Assembly: GCA_022511515.1 (NCBI GenBank)
Contig: JAFLRP010000201.1
Location: forward strand, 1-48,975
Reading direction: 5' to 3'
Length of the DNA stretch: 48,975 nucleotides
From: Acutalibacter sp.
Lineage (GTDB): Bacteria; Bacillota; Clostridia; Oscillospirales; Acutalibacteraceae
The position numbers were made by a program, and so were the translations under genes. Below, one piece after another: positions 28,711 through 38,785 of the stretch. Position 1 is the stretch's first letter. Every line of letters starts with the position of its first letter. Below the pieces are notes generated by a model, which was not told the origin of the DNA, did no database searches, and was given only the letters and a program-made list of their open reading frames with translations.

Positions 28711-30794
28711 GAAAGCATAAGATAGAGGTACTGGCGCCTGCCGGCGGTCCGGAGGCGCTGCGGGCGGCGGTTTTTGCCGGGGCGGATGCGGTCTATCTGG
28801 GCGGTCCCGCTTTCGGCGCAAGAGCCCACGCCAAAAACTTTACGCTGGAAGAACTGAAAGAGGCAGTGCGGTTCTGCCACGGGCGGGACGTGCGAGTCCA
28901 CGTGACGGTGAACACCCTCCTGAAAGACAGCGAAATCGAGGAAGCATTACGGTTGGTGTCCGCCCTGTGCGAAATGGGCGTGGACGTCGTTTTGGTGCAG
29001 GACATGGGACTTTTTTCCCTTTTGAGGGATAGAGCCCCTGCGTTGCCCATACATGCCTCCACCCAAATGAGTCTGCACACCCCCGGCGGGGCGAAGCTGC
29101 TGTACGAGCAGGGCGCGGAGCGGGTGGTGCTGGCCAGAGAATTGAGCCTATCGGAAATCCGGGAGATTTCGGAAAACTGCCCGGTAGAGCTGGAAGCTTT
29201 TGTCCACGGGGCGCTGTGTATGTCCCTGTCCGGGCAGTGCTATTTCAGCGCCATGCTGGGCGGGAGAAGCGGAAATCGCGGAATGTGCGCCCAGCCTTGC
29301 CGGTTGCCCTTTTCCGCCCCCGGCGGCACAGGGCACGATCTTTCCTTAAAAGACCTTTCCTTTTTGCAGGAAATAGAGCGGTTACAAGAAGCCGGAATTT
29401 GCTCCGCCAAAATCGAGGGCAGAATGAAGCGCCCGGAATACGTGGCGGCGGCGGTTTCTGCCTGCCGTCGGGCGGCAGACGGGGAAACTGTTCCGGTGGA
29501 ACTGGAGAGAAATCTGGAAGCGGTGTTTTCCCGCTCCGGCTTTACCAAAGGGTATCTCACCGGACAGCGGGGACAGGACATGTTCGGCGTGCGCACCAAG
29601 GAGGACGTGACCGACGCCACCGAGCAGGTGTTTTCCGACTTGCGGCAGCTCTATCGGGGTGAGCGGCAAAAGGTACCGGTGTCTCTTATGCTGCGCACGG
29701 CAGGAGAAAAATTGCTGCTTACCGCCATTGATCACGCAGGAAACAGGGGAGAGGCCGGCCTTCCCCTGCAAGCGGGAGAATACCCCCTGCTGTCAAGGGA
29801 ACGCTGTGAGAGTCAGCTTCGCAAGACCGGCGGCACGCCTTTCTTTGTCGAGACTGTGAACTTGCCGGAACAGGGCGTTTCGGCGGGAGTGTCCCAGCTC
29901 AACGCTCTGCGCCGTCAGGCGTTGGAGCAGCTTTTGGACGAGCGGTCACAGCGGGAGCCTATCCCGTTCCGGCAGGAAAAGGTTGAGATTCCCGCCCGAT
30001 GCCGAGAAGAAAGCGGCAAAAAGATCCGGGCGTATTTTCGCAGTCCGGAGCAGGTCTGCCGGGAAGCGCTGCAATGCGAAAGTATCGCTCTGCCCTTGGA
30101 TACCCACATCGAAGCGCTGTACCGCCTGAAAGAAAAAGGCTTTTCCCGGATTCTGCTGGAGCAGCCCCGGGTGTTTTTCGGCGGGGAGAAGCGGGTCAGA
30201 TCGCTGATGACTTCCCGTATGGAAGCGGGCTTCCGGGAATTTGTGGCGGGAAATCTCGGCGGGCTGTGGATCGGAAAAGAATTGGGCGCGGTGCTGCACG
30301 GCGCGTTCGGCCTGAACATTTTCAACACCGCCGCCTTGGAGTATTTCAAAGAATTGGGACTCAGCACGGCGGAGCTGTCCTTTGAGCTGACCGGCCGGGA
30401 AGCCGCCGCCTTAGGCGGTTCGCTGCCCCGGGGGATCATGGTCTACGGCCGACAGGCCCTGATGGTCACCCGAAACTGCCCGCTGGCCAATTCCAAGAAG
30501 GGCTGTCTCCACTGCAAGACTCCCGGATGCCTGACAGACAGAATGCGCAAGCAATTTCCCGTGCTGTGCACGGGAAGCGGTGCTGCCCGATATGCGGAGG
30601 TGTTGAACAGCGTGCCCCTCTGGCTGGGAAACGGAGTTTTGGACTCCGGGGCGCTGGACGCTGTGGATTTCGGGTTGTTTCGCTTTACTGTGGAAAACTC
30701 TGTGGAAAGCGGCAGGATATTAAGCACCTTCTTTCGACAGAAAACTCCTGATTTTGACTATACTCGCCGGCTGTTTTCAAAAGGCGTGAAATAG
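28707..30794 (+). CDS. Peptidase U32 family protein (with C-terminal DUF3656-type region)
   Basis: EVLAPAGGPEALRAAVFAGADAVYLGG, ELEAFVHGALCMSLSGQCYFSAMLGGRSGNRGMCAQPCR; ATGA overlap with zapA-like gene. Confidence 0.92.
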   Translation: MRKHKIEVLAPAGGPEALRAAVFAGADAVYLGGPAFGARAHAKNFTLEELKEAVRFCHGRDVRVHVTVNTLLKDSEIEEALRLVSALCEMGVDVVLVQDMGLFSLLRDRAPALPIHASTQMSLHTPGGAKLLYEQGAERVVLARELSLSEIREISENCPVELEAFVHGALCMSLSGQCYFSAMLGGRSGNRGMCAQPCRLPFSAPGGTGHDLSLKDLSFLQEIERLQEAGICSAKIEGRMKRPEYVAAAVSACRRAADGETVPVELERNLEAVFSRSGFTKGYLTGQRGQDMFGVRTKEDVTDATEQVFSDLRQLYRGERQKVPVSLMLRTAGEKLLLTAIDHAGNRGEAGLPLQAGEYPLLSRERCESQLRKTGGTPFFVETVNLPEQGVSAGVSQLNALRRQALEQLLDERSQREPIPFRQEKVEIPARCREESGKKIRAYFRSPEQVCREALQCESIALPLDTHIEALYRLKEKGFSRILLEQPRVFFGGEKRVRSLMTSRMEAGFREFVAGNLGGLWIGKELGAVLHGAFGLNIFNTAALEYFKELGLSTAELSFELTGREAAALGGSLPRGIMVYGRQALMVTRNCPLANSKKGCLHCKTPGCLTDRMRKQFPVLCTGSGAARYAEVLNSVPLWLGNGVLDSGALDAVDFGLFRFTVENSVESGRILSTFFRQKTPDFDYTRRLFSKGVK

Positions 30795-30903
30795 TTGTGG
30801 AAAACTCTGTGGAAAATGTGAATAAACGGCGGTGATACGCCAATTTTTGGAAAGTGGGAAACTTTATGAACCGAGGAAAAGGAATCGGGGAAGAACGGAA
30901 AGG

Positions 30904-31359
30904 ATGAGTTTCATGGCGGAAAAACAACTACTGAAAATCAAAAAACTGCGGGAGGAAGCGGTGCTGCCGGAGAGAAAAACGCCGGGCAGCGCCGGGTATG
31001 ACCTGTGTGCCTGTATCGCCGGAGATTTTACCATCGAGCCGGGGGAGCTGGTGATCCTTCCCACCGGTTTGGCGGCGGAGATCCCCGAGGGCTGTGCGGG
31101 CATGATCTTCACCCGCAGCGGGCTGGGGGTCAAGCACGGCATCGCCGTCGGCAACGGCGTGGGCGTCATCGACAGCGACTATCGGGGAGAGATCCACGTG
31201 GGATTGCGGAATAACAGCCAAATCGCCTACACGGTCAGCCCCGGTGACCGCATCGCCCAGCTTATCGTCATGCCCGTCTGCCTGCCGGAAGTGGTGGAAA
31301 TCGAGGAGCTTTCCGAAACGGAGCGGGGCGCGGGAGGCTTCGGCAGCACAGGGATTTGA
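30904..31359 (+). CDS. dut: dUTP diphosphatase
   Basis: PGSAGYDLCA, RSGLGVKHGIAVGNGVGVIDSDYRGEI, GDRIAQLIV, RGAGGFGSTG. Confidence 0.95.
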   Translation: MSFMAEKQLLKIKKLREEAVLPERKTPGSAGYDLCACIAGDFTIEPGELVILPTGLAAEIPEGCAGMIFTRSGLGVKHGIAVGNGVGVIDSDYRGEIHVGLRNNSQIAYTVSPGDRIAQLIVMPVCLPEVVEIEELSETERGAGGFGSTGI

Positions 31360-31424
31360 ATTTTTTGAAAATGCCGTTTCATTTCAATCGGAATTTAAAT
31401 ATAGAAGGCGCAGAGGACTGACTT

Positions 31425-32537
31425 ATGACAGAAAATGATACGCTGAAACCAAGCGAACAGTTTCCAAAAGAAATGGAAGCTCCTAAGCGTGTGGATATTT
31501 TGAGCGAACTTTCAAAATTCGGTAAAAATGGCGCAAATACCATCGAACTGATCGATTCTACCCATACTGCAGCAGATGTACGGCTCAATTACATCATTGA
31601 TAAAAAATGGGTATTGCGGTTTTGCAATGCGCCTGACATGACAGAACGGCGCATGGTAGATCTTAGCCGTTTGATTAGAAGATATCAGGTAATGGGACTA
31701 AAATGCCCGCAGTTTATTGCCGATGATAACGGCAAATATCTGCACCCATGGAAGCAATTGCTCTGTTACTTGTCCGAATATGTTGACTTGCCCCTTGCAG
31801 GTAATGTGGAATTGAAGGATGTAGATCAACTGAATCGTCAAGTGCGTGAGAGCGTAGCCTTGTTTGCCGAGACATATCGGGACGTTGACCTGTCCGAAAC
31901 GATGGGGATGTACAGTCTGTTTGAACTGTCCCCCCTTGACATTCCGAATGGGATCGATGAAAAACAGGACAATTTTAATCAACTCATCCGTCTCCTTCGG
32001 AGCGAGGGAGAAGATGAGCTGGCCAATCGGTTGGAGATTCGACATACGGATATTCGCCGCAAACTTCAAGCAATTTATCGTGAATTGCCTCGCTGTGTGT
32101 TTCAGGCGGATGAAAACTTTTCAAATGTGCTGATCGATGACGCACAGCATTTCGCCGGTTTTATTGATTTCAATTTGGCAGGGACGGAAGTAATTATAAA
32201 CCAGTTGGTCAATTTAGCCGGTTTTGATTATGACGAGAAACAAACAGCCCCGGAAGGCGCAGAAGCCCGGCTTGAACTTGCTATTCGCCATTTCCAAAAT
32301 CACATGAGCCGTATGCTGCAAGTATACCGCGCGACCGAAAAAGAACAGCAAGCACTGATTTGGTATGCGTGGATCGTTATGGTCGCACAATGGCCAAACT
32401 TCTGTCTTTTTGAGAAAGCAATTCATGATGGAACACTAAAAGAGGAAATCTGTGAACTGCCTTCTTTGATCGCCGATCTGCCGGAAGAGCGGCTATCGGT
32501 GCGTGTGAGTGAAGTTGAGAACAGGCGAGAACCTTGA
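31425..32537 (+). CDS. Aminoglycoside phosphotransferase-fold (APH/kinase-like) protein of unknown function
   Basis: CVFQADENFSNVLIDDAQHFAGFIDFNLAGTEVIINQLVNLAG resembles the APH catalytic/DFD region; AT-richer than neighbours. Confidence 0.5.
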   Translation: MTENDTLKPSEQFPKEMEAPKRVDILSELSKFGKNGANTIELIDSTHTAADVRLNYIIDKKWVLRFCNAPDMTERRMVDLSRLIRRYQVMGLKCPQFIADDNGKYLHPWKQLLCYLSEYVDLPLAGNVELKDVDQLNRQVRESVALFAETYRDVDLSETMGMYSLFELSPLDIPNGIDEKQDNFNQLIRLLRSEGEDELANRLEIRHTDIRRKLQAIYRELPRCVFQADENFSNVLIDDAQHFAGFIDFNLAGTEVIINQLVNLAGFDYDEKQTAPEGAEARLELAIRHFQNHMSRMLQVYRATEKEQQALIWYAWIVMVAQWPNFCLFEKAIHDGTLKEEICELPSLIADLPEERLSVRVSEVENRREP

Positions 32538-32943
32538 AATTACCGGATTTTTAGAGAGGAACTAATATAAATCGGCGTTCTGCGCGGCGCGGGAAAACTA
32601 AATATGGTATTTCACTTGGGAAAATTTTCCACATATGCCGCATTTTGCAAGTTTATTGAGTTTATGTAAACTTTCTTGTTGAGAAGTGGGGGAAAATAAG
32701 CTATAATAAACCCTGTAGCGGTTATAATAAGAAACTTCCATTTTGCACATGATAGTAGGTGTAATGACCGCAGCAGCTTGCGGTCGGGTCGATGAGGTCC
32801 GTTTCGTGGAAACCGGCTTCCCGGGTCAGTTCCACCGCAGATGGTTCCGAAATAGGAAAAGATAAGGGTAGAATAGAATGCCTGCATTTTGTTGCGGGAC
32901 AAATATGATTGGCCTGAACAGGCCGGAAAGGCAGAGTTTTTTC

Positions 32944-33993
32944 ATGGCAGGGCTTTTTGGACTTTTTTCCACATTTTCTATGTTCTCCAAGGATATCGGC
33001 ATCGATTTGGGAACGGCAAATACGCTGGTCTTTATGCGGGGCAAGGGCATCGTCATGCGCGAGCCTTCCGTGGTGGCAGTGGATGTGCGTACCGATGAAG
33101 TGCTAGCCGTGGGCAAGCAGGCAAAGGAAATGCTGGGCAGGACTCCCGGCTCCATCGTTGCGGTGCGCCCCCTGAAGGACGGCGTCATCGCCGACTTCGA
33201 CGTGACTGCGGCCATGCTGAAATATTTCATTAAGAAAGCGCTGAAATCCGGTACGTTCAGCCGTCCCCGGATCGTCATCTGCATTCCCTCCGGCGTCACC
33301 GAGGTGGAGCGCCGGGCCGTGGAGGATGCCGCCCGTCAGGCAGGCTCCAACAACGTGGATCTGATCGAAGAGCCCATGGCGGCTGCCATCGGCGCAGGTC
33401 TCCCCGTGGGAGAGGCCACCGGCAGCATGGTGGTGGATATCGGCGGCGGCACGTCAGAAGTGGCCGTGATTTCCCTGGGCGATATCGTCACCGCCGTTTC
33501 CGTCCGTATGGCGGGCGATAAATTCGACGAGGCCATCGTCACCTATGTAAAGAAAAAGTACAACCTGCTGATCGGCGAGCGTACCGCCGAGGAAATTAAA
33601 ATGAAGATCGGTTCTGCCTTCCCCACCGAGGACACCATCAATTCCTTTGTGGAGATCAAGGGCAGAAATTTGATCGACGGCCTGCCGAAGAATGTGACCA
33701 TTCACGCCGACGAGGTGCGGGAAGCTCTGATGGACAGCGTGATGATTGTGGTGGACGCCATTAAGGACACGCTGGAAAAGACTCCGCCGGAACTGGCGGC
33801 AGACATCATCGACCGGGGCATCATGCTCACCGGCGGCGGCGCGCTGCTCCGGGGGCTGGACAAGCTGGTCAGCCAGGAGACGGGCATTCCCGTCCATGTG
33901 GCGGAGCGTCCCTTGGACTGCGTGGTGGAGGGCACCGGCAAGAGTTTGGAAGTGGATTTGCCCAAGTCCTACTACCGCTCCAGAAAGAAATAA
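32944..33993 (+). CDS. mreB: Rod shape-determining protein MreB
   Basis: [59 protein letters not shown]; upstream frame is open to 32878. Confidence 0.95.
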   Translation: MAGLFGLFSTFSMFSKDIGIDLGTANTLVFMRGKGIVMREPSVVAVDVRTDEVLAVGKQAKEMLGRTPGSIVAVRPLKDGVIADFDVTAAMLKYFIKKALKSGTFSRPRIVICIPSGVTEVERRAVEDAARQAGSNNVDLIEEPMAAAIGAGLPVGEATGSMVVDIGGGTSEVAVISLGDIVTAVSVRMAGDKFDEAIVTYVKKKYNLLIGERTAEEIKMKIGSAFPTEDTINSFVEIKGRNLIDGLPKNVTIHADEVREALMDSVMIVVDAIKDTLEKTPPELAADIIDRGIMLTGGGALLRGLDKLVSQETGIPVHVAERPLDCVVEGTGKSLEVDLPKSYYRSRKK

Positions 33994-34114
33994 AAGGGAT
34001 TTGCTGAAAGCAAGGATGATTGAGGAGGACTGCTGCAGGGAGAGCTTCTGCTCGGCGGCAGTCCGCCTTTGGCTTATTCAGTAGGCGACACGGTATTATC
34101 TTTACCATAGTTGT

Positions 34115-34330
34115 CACCCGTTGCGCATTCTAACGACTTCCTATTCCAACTGCCATGTTGCGCAATTTTTGCTATGGGGGCTACGCCCCCACGCCCTCCT
34201 TTTGCAAGAGGATAGATGACGGCAATCAAAAAATGGGGCAAGGGGCGAAGGTCTCGCCTGTCGGCTTGGTCGGTTCGCGTCAACGCCCCACTGGGGCGTG
34301 CTCGCCCCTTAAGAAAATCGCGCGCAGTAG
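34115..34330 (+). repeat. Dispersed intergenic repeat, copy C
   Basis: TTGCGCA 34121 and TTGCGCAA 34158 (37 nt apart), CTGCCATG, GGGGGCTACGCCCCC, TCTCGCCTGTCGGCT, ACGCCCCACTGGGGCGT. Confidence 0.65.
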
Positions 34331-34420
34331 CACTGGAGAAAAGGCAGAGACTGAAACGCGCGAAAGCAGAGATTAGGGAAAAAGTTTACTCGATACAATT
34401 TCAGGAAAGGAGGCGAAAGC

Positions 34421-35314
34421 TTGAAGGATTTTTTCAAGAGCAGTCCGTTTCGAGTGCTGCTCATCACCATTGTGGTGCTGTTGGGACTCATCATCTTTAC
34501 CGCCTCAGCCGGCGGCTCTTTCCTGGCGGGTCTTTTGGGCTTTGTCTCCTCCCCCATGCAGGGAATCGCCACCACCGTGACGGAAAATGTCACGGAATTT
34601 CTGGACCTGGACGGCATGTCAAAGGACGAACTGAAAAGCCTCATCAACAGCCTGAAGGACAGCAATGCCCAGCTCCAGCAGAAGCTGGCGGATTACGAAT
34701 CGGTCAAGCAGGAAAACGAGCAGTTGAAAATCCAACTGGACATCACTTCTCAGCGGCCGGAAAACCGCTCCATCGCCGCTTCCGTCATCGGCAGAGATCC
34801 CAACGACGTCTTCTCCGGATTTTCTATCGATAAGGGCACGCTGGAAGGCATCAGCGTGGGCGATCCGGTCATCACCAATCGGGGCTTAGTGGGCATCGTT
34901 ACCCAGGCATACGCCACCACCAGTAAAGTGTCCTGCCTGCTTTCCGAGGATGTGAAAGTGGCGGCCGTGTGCATTGAGCGGCAGGAAAGCGGCGTTATCA
35001 CCAGCAATATCATGACCGCCAGCACCGGGCTTTTGCGGTTTAATTACCTGTCCGGCGACGCGGTGCTGGAGGAGGGGGATATCGTCACCACCTCCGGCGC
35101 GGGAGGAACATACCCCGAGGGGATTTTAATCGGCGAGGTCAAAAGCTTGGAAAAAGCGGAAAATGACATTTCCAAATACGCTGTGGTGCAACCCTCCGAA
35201 GACATTTCCGACGTGAAGGACGTGTTCGTCATCGTCAGTTTCCCCGGCAAGGGGGAAGGGCAGTCCGGCGTGGACCTCTCCCAGCAGCCTGAAGGCGGTG
35301 AGGATGCGGAATGA
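34421..35314 (+). CDS. mreC: Rod shape-determining protein MreC
   Basis: Position between mreB and mreD; N-terminal TM, coiled coil, ASVIGRDPNDVFSGFSIDKGTLEGISVGDPVITNRGLVGIV; TTG start with AGGAGG RBS. Confidence 0.93.
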   Translation: MKDFFKSSPFRVLLITIVVLLGLIIFTASAGGSFLAGLLGFVSSPMQGIATTVTENVTEFLDLDGMSKDELKSLINSLKDSNAQLQQKLADYESVKQENEQLKIQLDITSQRPENRSIAASVIGRDPNDVFSGFSIDKGTLEGISVGDPVITNRGLVGIVTQAYATTSKVSCLLSEDVKVAAVCIERQESGVITSNIMTASTGLLRFNYLSGDAVLEEGDIVTTSGAGGTYPEGILIGEVKSLEKAENDISKYAVVQPSEDISDVKDVFVIVSFPGKGEGQSGVDLSQQPEGGEDAE

Positions 35315-35823
35315 GAGACTTTAACCGTGTGATTCGTTTTCTTGCCTATGTGCTGGAACTGCTGGTGCTGTTTATGCTGCAGGAGACCCCCGGTCTGCTG
35401 CCGATGATTTTCGGCGTCCGTCCTGTGCTGATTTTCCCGGCAGTCATCACCATCGCCATGTTCGAGGACGAGGTCCCCGCCATGGCCTTCGGCGTAGTGG
35501 GCGGGCTGTTCTGCGATTTCGGTCTGTCCGGCATCATGGGCTTCCATGCCCTGGTGCTGGCGGTGCTGTGCTTCTTTGTCAGCATTTTGAGCCGGACGTA
35601 CCTGCAGGTCAACGGCGTCACCGCCGTGATCACCGGCATCTGGACCATTGGGCTTGTGATCTGCGCCCAGTGGTTTTTCCTGTACTATTTTTCCTACTCC
35701 ATGCCGGAGTACGCCTTCGTCCATCACTACTTGCCGAAGTATTTCTATACCATGATCTTCGTTCCCCTTGTGTACCTGCTGAACCGGGGCTTGTCTCAGG
35801 CGGTGCGGGTGCAGGAGAATTAA
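35311..35823 (+). CDS. mreD: Rod shape-determining protein MreD
   Basis: ~170 aa polytopic membrane protein, overlaps mreC by 4 bp, GLFCDFGLSGIMGFHAL. Confidence 0.85.
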   Translation: MRDFNRVIRFLAYVLELLVLFMLQETPGLLPMIFGVRPVLIFPAVITIAMFEDEVPAMAFGVVGGLFCDFGLSGIMGFHALVLAVLCFFVSILSRTYLQVNGVTAVITGIWTIGLVICAQWFFLYYFSYSMPEYAFVHHYLPKYFYTMIFVPLVYLLNRGLSQAVRVQEN

Positions 35824-36119
35824 GGCAACGGGGTCGAGCCTCAAGCCGGTTTTTGCGGGCAGATTTCCGCCGATATTGTGTTAAACGCCTTGACAATACA
35901 TCAAGTATTCTCTGCGGCGTTTGCCTTATCTCGACAAAAATCTGCTCCGCACAAACTGCAAAGCACCTCACAGTGAGGGATTTTGAGGTGATTTTTGCGA
36001 TTTCAGACACGACGACGTTCTGTCTTCTGCAGAGTGGGCTGTCGCCCGTCAAAGAAGAAAGCACAAAAAGCGGCCAAAAGAGTCGCTGTGAGGCGGTTTG
36101 GGGTTCAACCCCCGTTGCC
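35824..36119. mobile_element. MITE-like palindromic element (296 bp) with imperfect TIRs and TAA flanks
   Basis: Left GGCAACGGGGTCGAGCCTCAAGCCG, right CGGTTTGGGGTTCAACCCCCGTTGCC (inverted, ~26 bp, 4 mismatches and 1 indel); TAA at 35821-35823 and 36120-36122; nested palindromes; no ORF. Confidence 0.65.
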
Positions 36120-36140
36120 TAAGAGAGGGATTCTTGATTT

Positions 36141-38576
36141 ATGAAACTGCCGAAACTCAAAAAGCCGGGAAGATACGCCTTCTGCATTCTGCTGCTGGTG
36201 GCGATTTTTGTATTGTATGTGGTCCGTCTGTTCCAGTGGCAGGTGGTCGACGGAGAATACTACCGGCAGGAGGCCTTGAACGACCGCACCGACACCATCG
36301 AGTTGGAAGCTGCCAGAGGGCCGATCTTTGACAGAAACGGGGAAGTGCTGGCCGGAAACAGGGTCTCTTATGATATCGTGTACAATGCGCTTCACATGGT
36401 CTATGCCGAGCGCAACGCCACCATCATCAGGGTCATTGAGCTGCTGGAAAGCCGGGAGGAAGAATGGCGGGACAGGCTGCCCATTATCCTGAATGAGGAC
36501 AACGAGTACGAGTTTGCCGAGGGCAAGGAGAGCGAGATCGAGACCCTCAAAAGCCAGAATATGCTGAACATGGCGGATTACGCCACCGCCGACGAATGCA
36601 TTGCCGAACTGGCCCGGCGGTACGGCTGCGAGGGCTTTTCCAAAAAGGATATCCGGGACGTGGCCTCTGTCCGGTACTCCATGGAGCGGGACGGATATTC
36701 CCGCACCAACGCCTATGTGATCGCCGAGGATGTGTCCCCTGAAACGGTGGGCATCATCAGCCAGCGGTCCGGGGAGCTTTTGGGCATTGAGCCCAGAGTG
36801 TCCGTCACCCGGTATTACGGGGAGGACGGCTCTCTGGCCCCCCACGTGGTGGGCTTTGTGGGAGCGATTTCCGGCGAGGAATACAACGCGGCCGTGGAAA
36901 ACGGCACGGCGTACGATTACCGGGACAACATTTCCGGCTACAAGTGGACGGACCGTCTGGGCCGGGGCGGGATCGAAGCCGCCTTTGAGGAAGAACTTCG
37001 GGGCAGCAGAGGGCAGGAAACGATTTTCACGGATGATACCGGCGAAGTAAAGAGCACCGCCGTCACCGTCCAGCCCAAAGAGGGCAACGCCGTGTACACC
37101 ACGCTGGATTCCTCTCTCCAGCGGGTGGCAAACCTTTCCTTAAAGAAAAATATTGAGGGCAATACCACCGCTAAAAACTGCACCGCCGGCGCCGTGGTGG
37201 TGCTGGACGTCAAGGATTTCGGGGTACTGGTGAATTCCTCTTTCCCCACCTACGACATGAATCTCTACACCACCGACGACGATTACGTGCGGCAGACGGT
37301 GGGGGACGACAAGGGCCGTCCCCTTTTGAACCGGGCGCTGGACGGCGCCTATGCCCCCGGCTCTGTGTTCAAGCCCATGGTGGCGCTGGCGGCCTTGCAG
37401 GAGGGCACCATCGGCGCGGGAACCACGTATCTCTGCGAAGGCCAGTTTGAGTATTACGATTTGACCCTGAAGTGCCTGGGAAGCTGGGGTTATCACAACG
37501 TGTACAACGCCTTGTCGGATTCCTGCAATGTGTTTTTCTGTAATGTGGGCCTGAATTTAGGCATTCGGAAAATGAACGCCTATGCCGAGTATTTCGGCTT
37601 GGGAGAGAAGACCGGCGTGGAGTTAGGCGAGGCCACGGGCATCATGTCCAGCCCCCAAGAATACGAGGAGCGCTATGGCGCGTCCTGGGTGGCCGGCAAT
37701 ACTGCCCAAGCCGCCATCGGACAGGTGGACGATATGTTCACCCCCATGCAGCTTGCCGCCTACTGCGCCACCATCGCCAACGGCGGCAAGCGATTGCAGA
37801 CCCATTTTCTGGACAAAGTGACGGACTATTCCGGCGAGGAGGTCCTGCGTACCTATGAGAGCCGGGAAATTGCCGACGCGGACCTTTCCGCCGACGTGCT
37901 GGGCGTAGTGCGGGAAGGCATGCGCATGGTAGCTTCGGATGGTACGGCCTCCACGGTATTTGGGGATTATCCCGTGTCCATCGCCTGCAAGACCGGCACG
38001 GCCCAGACTTCCAACGATGACAAAACCGAGCCTAATATCAGTTTTATCTGCTACGCTCCCGCCGACAACCCCGAGATCGCCATTGCGGTGATGATGGAAT
38101 ACGGCAACAAGGGTCCCTATGCCCAGAACGTGGCCAAGGACATCCTGGACCAGTATTTCGGCTTTTTCACCTGGGACGAGGAGGGCAACCGGTACGACAG
38201 CGACGGCAACATGGTGGACGATGACGGAGAAATCCTGAAAACCAAGGAACAGTTGGATAAGGAAAAGGAGCTTCAGGACCAGCAGGAAAAGGACGAATTT
38301 CTTTCTTCCGCCCTGGGGAACGGCAGTGCCGAGGGCGACGATGACCCCGTTTCCTCCGAGCCGCCTGAAGATAAAATTCCCGCCCGGGACGACATTCCCA
38401 CCGTGCCCTTTACGGGGGAGCCGGTATCTTCTCAGCCGGCCGCTGACCCGGACAGCGGAGATGGCACCGCCTCTCCGCCCGATGATGACGGCAGCGGGAC
38501 AGACCATGGGACAAGCGGCGGGTCAAATGGCGGGGCAAGCAAACCTCCCTCTCCCTATTACAGCTCCGGCAGATAG
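36141..38576 (+). CDS. mrdA: Penicillin-binding protein 2 (elongation-specific transpeptidase)
   Basis: N-terminal TM, RGPIFDRNGEVLAGNRVSYDI, APGSVFKPMVALAALQ (SxxK), SDSCN (SxN), CKTGTAQTS (KTGT). Confidence 0.95.
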   Translation: MKLPKLKKPGRYAFCILLLVAIFVLYVVRLFQWQVVDGEYYRQEALNDRTDTIELEAARGPIFDRNGEVLAGNRVSYDIVYNALHMVYAERNATIIRVIELLESREEEWRDRLPIILNEDNEYEFAEGKESEIETLKSQNMLNMADYATADECIAELARRYGCEGFSKKDIRDVASVRYSMERDGYSRTNAYVIAEDVSPETVGIISQRSGELLGIEPRVSVTRYYGEDGSLAPHVVGFVGAISGEEYNAAVENGTAYDYRDNISGYKWTDRLGRGGIEAAFEEELRGSRGQETIFTDDTGEVKSTAVTVQPKEGNAVYTTLDSSLQRVANLSLKKNIEGNTTAKNCTAGAVVVLDVKDFGVLVNSSFPTYDMNLYTTDDDYVRQTVGDDKGRPLLNRALDGAYAPGSVFKPMVALAALQEGTIGAGTTYLCEGQFEYYDLTLKCLGSWGYHNVYNALSDSCNVFFCNVGLNLGIRKMNAYAEYFGLGEKTGVELGEATGIMSSPQEYEERYGASWVAGNTAQAAIGQVDDMFTPMQLAAYCATIANGGKRLQTHFLDKVTDYSGEEVLRTYESREIADADLSADVLGVVREGMRMVASDGTASTVFGDYPVSIACKTGTAQTSNDDKTEPNISFICYAPADNPEIAIAVMMEYGNKGPYAQNVAKDILDQYFGFFTWDEEGNRYDSDGNMVDDDGEILKTKEQLDKEKELQDQQEKDEFLSSALGNGSAEGDDDPVSSEPPEDKIPARDDIPTVPFTGEPVSSQPAADPDSGDGTASPPDDDGSGTDHGTSGGSNGGASKPPSPYYSSGR

Positions 38577-38688
38577 CGGGAGCGATAGGGCAAATCGGCC
38601 CGGTATGCGCTGCGCGCTTCCGGGACGTGCATCAAGCGTGAAAAAACCATGCATTATCCACAAAATTTCAAAAAAGAAATATTTGTTT

Positions 38689-38717
38689 TTGACAAAGCAC
38701 GGTTCATATGATAAGAT
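38689..38717 (+). promoter_or_regulatory. Sigma-A promoter for minD-like/mgsA
   Basis: TTGACA (38689-38694) - 17 bp - TAAGAT (38712-38717). Confidence 0.6.
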
Positions 38718-38785
38718 GATTGAAAAGGCGATCATCTTGCGGTGGGCGCGTTCTGCGCCTATTCTGATATGTCGAGGTAATATCT

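Noticed and set aside
34155-34833. ORFs through repeat copy C into mreC out of frame
   Set aside because: Repeat sequence and a wrong frame over MreC; no plausible product.
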